From: Thermosporothrix hazakensis
GTDB lineage: Bacteria; Chloroflexota; Ktedonobacteria; Ktedonobacterales; Ktedonobacteraceae
Direction of reading: 5' to 3'
Assembly: GCF_003253565.1 (NCBI RefSeq)
Contig: NZ_QKUF01000006.1
Coordinates: forward strand, 186,001-250,000
Length of the DNA: 64,000 bases
Each line of letters starts with the position of its first letter. Position 1 is the first letter of the stretch. Made by a program: the position numbers and the translations under genes. Under the pieces are notes generated by a model. The model had not been told where the DNA came from and searched no databases. It saw only the letters and a program-made list of their open reading frames with translations. Of this stretch, positions 59,257 through 64,000 are shown piece by piece.

Positions 59257-59610
59257 TCCGTAACGCAGAAAAGGGGAGGCGTCCGTTCCTTGTTGCGTTG
59301 CTTGAACAAGCATCCAGCGAAGCAAGGTTTGAACGGCGTCTCCTCCCATTCTCAAGCTGGCTCGACAAGAGCACTTCAGTGTCTCTACACCTGTTTTCCT
59401 ACTTCTTCCTGTTCTTCTACTCTTGAGCCGCTCAGGCTGTGCTCCCTGTCACGAACCTCCAGATAAGGAGTATGTTTGCTCGCTTCTGAAGCAGGGAGAG
59501 CGTATTTCCCTTGCTGTAAGAGATCGCTTGACACCTCTTTGAAGAACGCCTATAGTAGGTGCAAAGCGCTCTATGCGTATTTCGTGCTCTTGGTTTTGGA
59601 AGGAGGTAGT
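59257..59610. other. Intergenic stretch, 354 bp, with a long inverted repeat
   Basis: Between the LuxR regulator and the S9 peptidase. Its first part is the inverted repeat at 59273-59347; the rest must hold the peptidase promoter. The frame upstream of ATG 59611 is open but has no start signal. No gene seen. Confidence 0.5.
59273..59347. repeat. Long imperfect inverted repeat (about 75 bp)
   Basis: GGGGAGGCGTCCGTTC near 59273 and GAACGGCGTCTCCTCC near 59331 are near-complementary arms; inside them CCTTG..GCTTG and CAAGC..CAAGG continue the pairing. Right after the LuxR stop, so probably a large terminator structure, although no T-run follows. Confidence 0.6.
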
Positions 59611-61545
59611 ATGAACGAAGCATGGATGCCGGTATCAGCGCCGCTGCTGAACCACAGTGATGACCCTCATACGCGTCGCGCCGCACTTGCTGATCTCCTC
59701 ATGCAGGAACGATCCCCCTCTGCTGTCGCGCTCGCACCCGATGGGAAGCGGGTTGCGTTTGTTGTCACTGAGCCTGTCCCCGGGGCTCAGACGTTCAGCC
59801 GTCGTATCTGGCTTACCGATCTGGAAGGCAATGCCCGCCCGCTGACCACGGGCAAGCAGAACGAGCGAGAGCCGCGTTGGTCTCCTGATGGGCGGTGGCT
59901 GGCCTTTGTCGCGACGCCCGAAGGGCAGCAGAAGCCGCAACTATATCGAATCAATCCTGATGGTGGTGATCCCGAGCAGCTTTGCTCGATGCCGAACGGC
60001 GTCATGAATCTCGCCTGGGCGCCGGATGGAAGCCGTATTTCCTTTCTATCGCTTGAGGGAGAAGAGCCGAAGAGCGATCCGAAGGTTCTGGGCCCCGAGC
60101 GCTATTGCCGACTCTGGGCAGTGCGTCCCGGACATACAGTTCCGGAGCCAATCACGCCGCCCAACGTGACCGTTTTTGAATATGTCTGGTCGCCTGATAG
60201 CAAACAGGTCGCGCTGTATTACTCGCATGGTTCCGATTACACCGACTGGTATAACAGCGAGATCGGGGTGGTTCCCGCGAATGGCGGTTCTGTGCGGCAA
60301 TTGACGCTGCTTCAGTGGCAGGCGCGGGCACTTGCCTGGTCGCCTGACAGCACCAGAATTGCCTATCTCTCAGGTCGATGGAGCGACCCCGGGCGTGGCT
60401 GCGGCGATATCTTCACGGTATCGGTTGCGGATGGGCAAACACGCAACCTGACGCCGGGGATTGATTGCAGCCCGGCCTGGTGTCGCTGGCTGCCTGATGG
60501 GCGCTCGCTGCTTTTCACTGCGGTCAAGCATGTGACGCATCAGATATGCCTGCTTGATAGCCAGAGTGGCAGGGTGACTGTTCTTGACGATGATTTTGCG
60601 ATGTACTGGGATCAGCCGAGCCTCTCAACGACGCCGGATGGCCGGATGATGGCAACCACCCACTCGACGCCACAGAAGCCCGCTGATGTGTGGTATGGCA
60701 CGCTGACCGAGCAGGGTATCAAGTGGCGACAGCTTTCGCGGCTCAATCCGCTGCTGGAGGCGCTAGGCGAGCCAGTGAAGACGGAGCGCATTCGCTATAA
60801 AAGCGTGGATGGTCGGATGATTGATGGCATCTTTATGCATCCGCTGAAGCCGCCCGCTGATGGCATGTTGCCGCCGCTCTTTGTGCAGGTGCATGGTGGA
60901 CCTTCCGGGGCCGAGTGCGATTCCTGGAAGGGAGGCTTTTCCTTTATGGCCGCTACGGAGGGCTTCGCGGTCTTCCGGCCCAATTATCGAGGTAGTTGGG
61001 GACAGGGTGCGGCCTTTGCTGATGAGGTGCTGGGCGATATGGGCGGCAAAGACTTTCAGGATATTATGAGCGGTGTCGAGTACCTGGTGCAGCAAGGGGA
61101 AGTTGATGGCGAACGGGTGTGTATTGGCGGGTGGAGCAATGGCGGCTTTCTGTCTGCCTGGGCAATCACGCAGACCGACCGTTTTAAGGCGGCAATGGTG
61201 GGAGCGGGCATTATCGATTTCCACAATATGCATGGGCAGTCTAATATTGCGGATGCCGATGAGCTCCTGCTGAATGCCAACCCGCTCGATCAGCCTGAGG
61301 TGTACCGCGCATGTTCTCCGCTGACCTTTGCCGGGCGTGTAAAGACGCCCACGCTGATCCTGCATGGCGAAGCTGATGAAGCGGTTCCGGTAGCACAGGC
61401 ATATATGTTCTATCGGGCGTTGCGCGAACGAAAGGTGCCCGTCGAGTGTGTTATCTATCCGCGTGAGGGGCATGGTTTCCACGAGTTTGATCATATGCGT
61501 GACTCGGTGTTGCGTGTAGTCGAGTGGTTCCTGCGCTACGTGTAG
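59611..61545 (+). CDS. S9 family prolyl oligopeptidase-like peptidase
   Basis: A 644-residue serine peptidase. The N-terminal 370 residues form a beta-propeller with WD40/TolB-like repeats (WSPDGRWLAFV, WAPDGSRISFL, WSPDSKQVALY, WSPDSTRIAYL, WLPDGRSLLFT). The C-terminal alpha/beta domain carries CIGGWSNGGFLSAW (nucleophile Ser near 508), LILHGEADEAVPVAQ (Asp) and REGHGFHEFDHM (His). This is the acylaminoacyl/dipeptidyl peptidase plan, cutting short peptides in the cytoplasm; no signal peptide is seen. ATG 59611 follows GGAAGGAGG, clearly better than upstream in-frame codons. Confidence 0.95.
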   Translation: MNEAWMPVSAPLLNHSDDPHTRRAALADLLMQERSPSAVALAPDGKRVAFVVTEPVPGAQTFSRRIWLTDLEGNARPLTTGKQNEREPRWSPDGRWLAFVATPEGQQKPQLYRINPDGGDPEQLCSMPNGVMNLAWAPDGSRISFLSLEGEEPKSDPKVLGPERYCRLWAVRPGHTVPEPITPPNVTVFEYVWSPDSKQVALYYSHGSDYTDWYNSEIGVVPANGGSVRQLTLLQWQARALAWSPDSTRIAYLSGRWSDPGRGCGDIFTVSVADGQTRNLTPGIDCSPAWCRWLPDGRSLLFTAVKHVTHQICLLDSQSGRVTVLDDDFAMYWDQPSLSTTPDGRMMATTHSTPQKPADVWYGTLTEQGIKWRQLSRLNPLLEALGEPVKTERIRYKSVDGRMIDGIFMHPLKPPADGMLPPLFVQVHGGPSGAECDSWKGGFSFMAATEGFAVFRPNYRGSWGQGAAFADEVLGDMGGKDFQDIMSGVEYLVQQGEVDGERVCIGGWSNGGFLSAWAITQTDRFKAAMVGAGIIDFHNMHGQSNIADADELLLNANPLDQPEVYRACSPLTFAGRVKTPTLILHGEADEAVPVAQAYMFYRALRERKVPVECVIYPREGHGFHEFDHMRDSVLRVVEWFLRYV

Positions 61546-61614
61546 CCGGGAAGCGCGGGCTCACTGCTGCCCTGTCTCAGCCGGGAAGGAAAGCGAGCGC
61601 GCGCTAGCAGAAGA

Positions 61615-61640
61615 AGAGCCGATCTGATCCGGTCGGCTCT
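61615..61640. terminator. Hairpin between convergent S9 and TPR genes
   Basis: AGAGCCGA (61615-61622) and TCGGCTCT (61633-61640), perfect 8-bp stem, 10-base loop, 30 bp before the stop of the leftward TPR-kinase gene at 61671. T-run poor. Confidence 0.6.
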
Positions 61641-61670
61641 CCTGTTCAGCAAGGGTGATAGGCGCTGTGT

Positions 61671-64000
61671 TTAGCCTTGCAGTTCGTTGAGGATGCGACG
61701 CGCTCTACTGTGGTTCGGCTGAAGCTGTAAGGCATGCTCAAGAGCTCTCCGGGCCTCGCTGATCCTGCCCAGATCGCGAAGCAGCTCCCCTTTGTTGCTC
61801 CATGCCGAAACATAGTTCGGGTCGATCCGGATTGCCTCCTCATACAGCGGGAGCGCCTCGCTATGGCGTCCAAGCTCGGAGAGGGCCAGGGCCTTGTTAT
61901 TCAGGGCCAGGGTATAGCGCGGGTTATACCGAAGCGCTTCGTCATAAGCAACGATCGCTTCCATGTAGCGTCCGAGCGCATAGAGTGCGCGCCCTTTATT
62001 GTTCCACCCGTAGACATAGGTGGAATCGAGCTCAAGCGCCTTTTCGCAGGCGTGTAGCGATTCGAGATAGCGTCCGAGCTCATAGAGGGTCAACCCTTTG
62101 TTGTTCCATGCATAGAGGTAGCGCGGGTTGAGCCGGTTTGCCTCCTCATACATCGGAAGAGCTTCTTCATAGCGCCCCAGATAATAGAGCGCCAGACCTT
62201 TATTGTTCCACGCATGGACGTAGCGCGGGTCGAGGCGCATCGCTTCCTCATACATCGGAAGAGCCTCTTCATACCGTTTGAGCGCCTGTAGCGCCAGACC
62301 TTTATTGTTCCACGCTGAAACATAGCGTGGGTCGATGCGAAGCGCTTCGTCACAGGCTTTCAGTGACTCTTCGTAGCGCCCGAGATCATAGAGGAGCGTG
62401 GCTTTATTGTTCCAGGCCGTGGAATAGCGTGGGTTGAGCCGCAGCGACTCGTTGTAGAAAGAGAGCGCCTGTTCGTACTGCTTCAAATTATGGAGAATAC
62501 TCCCCTTATTGTTCCATGCGTAAAAATATGTAGGATCCTGGCGCATCGCTTCCTCGTACGCACTGAGGGCTTCATCATAGCGTCCGAGGGCCTGTAGTGC
62601 TCGACCTTTGTTGTTCCACGCGTAGACGTAGTTCGGATCGAGATAGAGCGCCTCATTGCATGCTTGCAGCGACTCGTTATAGCGCCCGAGATCGTAGAGT
62701 GCCAGCCCTTTGTTATTCCAGGCGGCGACATAGCGCGGATCAAGACTGAGAGCCTTTTCATACATGGGAAGCGCAGCGGCAGCTTGTCCCGAGTCGTAGA
62801 GAGCCAGCCCCTTATTGTTCCACGCATAGACGTAGTTCGGGTTGATGCGGATAACCTCATCATAGGCTGTGATCGCCTGCTCGTACTTCCCGAGATTGTA
62901 GAAAGAGCGTCCTTTATTGTTCCATGCCGAAACATGAGTCGGATCAACGCGTAGCGTTGCTTCACACGCCTGGATGGTCTCTTCATAGCGCTTCAGATCG
63001 TAGAGAGCCAGCGCCTTATTGTTCAAGGCGTAGACGTAGCGCGGATTGAGGCGTATGGCCTCTTCGTAGGCTTCCAGCGCTTCGTTGATGCGACCCATAT
63101 CGTGCAGGGCCAATCCTTTATTATTCCAGGCAGCGACATAGCGCGGACTGAGGCGTATGGCTTCTTCGTAGGCTTCCAGCGCTTCTTCATAGCGACGTGA
63201 ATCCGCGAGAGCCAGCCCCTTGTTATTCCAGGCATGCACATAGTTGGGGTCGAGGCGGAGCACCTTTTCATACATGGCCAGCGCCTCATCATACTGTTTG
63301 CGGTCGTAGAGGATATTGCCTTTGCCGTTCCAGGCATGCACGTAGTTGGGGTCGAGGCGTAACGCTTCATCGAAGGCAGCCACGGCCTCTTCATAGCGCT
63401 TCAGATCACGCAGGGCATTGCCTTTGCCATTCCAGGCATGGACATAGGTTGGATCGAGGCGTATGGCTTCTTCGTAGGCTTCCAGCGCTTCCTGGCTGCC
63501 TCCCAGATCACGCAGGGCATTGCCTTTATTGTTCCACGCGTAGACGTAGTGTGGATCACGACGCAGGGCCTCGTCGTAGGCGCGTATGGCCTCTTCACTG
63601 TGACCGGCATCGTAGAGGGAGAGCCCTTTGCGGTTCCATGCAGCGGCATCGTAGAGCTGCTCGCCGGGCCGGAGCGATGGTTCTTCTCTTGGTTGTGAGG
63701 TTTCGCGAGGCGGCGACTGCATGGTTTCCTGCTCTGGCGGCGCGGGTGGCGGCTGAATGCGCACGGCCTCCGGTTTGAGCGCAGCCAGAAATGCAGGGAT
63801 ATCCTCAAAACGGTTGTGACGCTCTTTTGAGAGAGCCTTTAAGATCGCTTGCTCAAGATGTGACGGAATAGATGGGTTCAGTATGCGTGGAGAGCGGGGC
63901 GGCTCGTAAATATGCTTGTAGCCGACCGAGAAGGGATCGGGAGCCTCAAAGACTTTGTTCCCGGTCAACAGTTCAAAAAGCATGCAGGCCAGCGCATATT
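61671..64000 (-). CDS. Ser/Thr protein kinase C-lobe fused to 19 TPRs (N-terminus beyond window)
   Basis: The frame enters from the right edge. Its first visible residues, YALACMLFELLTGNKVFEAPDPFSV, are kinase subdomain IX, followed by HLEQAILKALSKERHNRFEDIPAFL, the end of the C-lobe. After a Pro/Gln linker of about 45 residues come 19 consecutive 34-residue TPRs with the strong consensus AWNNKGLALYDLGRYEEALPMYEEA, up to the ending RRILNELQG. The catalytic motifs lie outside the window, so activity cannot be judged. The repeats are alike enough at DNA level to give a 102-bp periodicity. Probably a scaffold-kinase at the membrane or in the cytoplasm; partners unknown. Confidence 0.93.
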   Translation of the reverse strand, partial: YALACMLFELLTGNKVFEAPDPFSVGYKHIYEPPRSPRILNPSIPSHLEQAILKALSKERHNRFEDIPAFLAALKPEAVRIQPPPAPPEQETMQSPPRETSQPREEPSLRPGEQLYDAAAWNRKGLSLYDAGHSEEAIRAYDEALRRDPHYVYAWNNKGNALRDLGGSQEALEAYEEAIRLDPTYVHAWNGKGNALRDLKRYEEAVAAFDEALRLDPNYVHAWNGKGNILYDRKQYDEALAMYEKVLRLDPNYVHAWNNKGLALADSRRYEEALEAYEEAIRLSPRYVAAWNNKGLALHDMGRINEALEAYEEAIRLNPRYVYALNNKALALYDLKRYEETIQACEATLRVDPTHVSAWNNKGRSFYNLGKYEQAITAYDEVIRINPNYVYAWNNKGLALYDSGQAAAALPMYEKALSLDPRYVAAWNNKGLALYDLGRYNESLQACNEALYLDPNYVYAWNNKGRALQALGRYDEALSAYEEAMRQDPTYFYAWNNKGSILHNLKQYEQALSFYNESLRLNPRYSTAWNNKATLLYDLGRYEESLKACDEALRIDPRYVSAWNNKGLALQALKRYEEALPMYEEAMRLDPRYVHAWNNKGLALYYLGRYEEALPMYEEANRLNPRYLYAWNNKGLTLYELGRYLESLHACEKALELDSTYVYGWNNKGRALYALGRYMEAIVAYDEALRYNPRYTLALNNKALALSELGRHSEALPLYEEAIRIDPNYVSAWSNKGELLRDLGRISEARRALEHALQLQPNHSRARRILNELQG

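Noticed and set aside
61671..63700. 102-bp periodic repeats that might be read as a CRISPR or satellite array.
   Set aside because: They are the DNA of in-frame 34-residue TPRs with variable codons; there are no spacers and no cas genes.
1..64000. tRNA, rRNA, riboswitch or integrated phage signals.
   Set aside because: I scanned for tRNA T-loop boxes, integrases, phage structural genes and conserved riboswitch cores by eye and saw none; a covariance-model search would be needed to exclude small RNAs.

Overview
The window looks like a chromosomal segment from a soil-type, multicellular Chloroflexota bacterium, most likely class Ktedonobacteria. This is inferred from gene style, not from a marker gene. 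The signs are moderate G+C, giant MalT-like LuxR regulators, Ser/Thr kinases fused to TPR arrays, a PP2C phosphatase, a large hybrid histidine kinase, many single-copy oxidoreductases (F420/luciferase-like, P450, SDR, FAD monooxygenase) and GTG/TTG starts behind strong purine-rich ribosome binding sites. I found no rRNA, tRNA, CRISPR array, prophage or intact insertion sequence.

Layout. 1-2.8 kb: leftward unknown genes, an APH-fold kinase and a methyltransferase. 3-4.4 kb: a MerR regulator with a textbook 19-bp-spacer operator/promoter, then a dead short-chain dehydrogenase. 4.4-7.1 kb: two luciferase-like oxidoreductases around an ADP-ribosylglycohydrolase. 7.3-10.6 kb: a 1069-residue protein I cannot assign. 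10.9-21.3 kb: PHP phosphoesterase, P450, two SnoaL-fold proteins, SDR, a divergent QueA-like protein, FAD monooxygenase and a 1034-residue LuxR regulator. 21.8-30 kb: methyltransferase, hydrolase, frameshifted iron-permease-like gene, membrane XRE regulator divergent from an ABC-2-type exporter, LysR/SDR pair and a VOC protein cut by a stop codon. 30.7-35 kb: amidohydrolase convergent with a THI5/NMT1-type ABC importer. 35.1-38.3 kb: polytopic membrane protein and a pseudokinase-TPR protein. 38.8-46.6 kb: LamG-nuclease, NarK-type transporter and, divergently, a five-gene nitrate-reductase-like operon (NarI-like membrane protein, molybdopterin subunit, four-cluster ferredoxin subunit, Tat-exported Rieske protein, small membrane protein). 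46.7-57.6 kb: DinB/ClbS-like protein, an APH gene with one in-frame stop, PP2C phosphatase, hybrid histidine kinase plus response regulator, a P450 relic, another APH-like protein and a second amidohydrolase. 57.9-64 kb: a LuxR-TPR regulator, an S9 peptidase and the C-terminal part of a kinase with 19 TPRs.

Three themes stand out. (1) Gene decay: six genes are broken (SDR, iron-permease-like, VOC, luciferase-like, APH, P450), and most of them have intact relatives close by. (2) Phospho-signalling: kinase-TPR proteins, a pseudokinase, PP2C and a two-transmitter hybrid kinase lie within about 27 kb. (3) Uncharacterised material: the 1069-residue orphan, an N-terminal module shared by two otherwise different LuxR regulators, five helically phased heptamers in front of the nitrate operon, and a hairpin resembling the right end of an IS200/IS605 element (the 3' end of an omega RNA) directly against the stop codon of an amidohydrolase.
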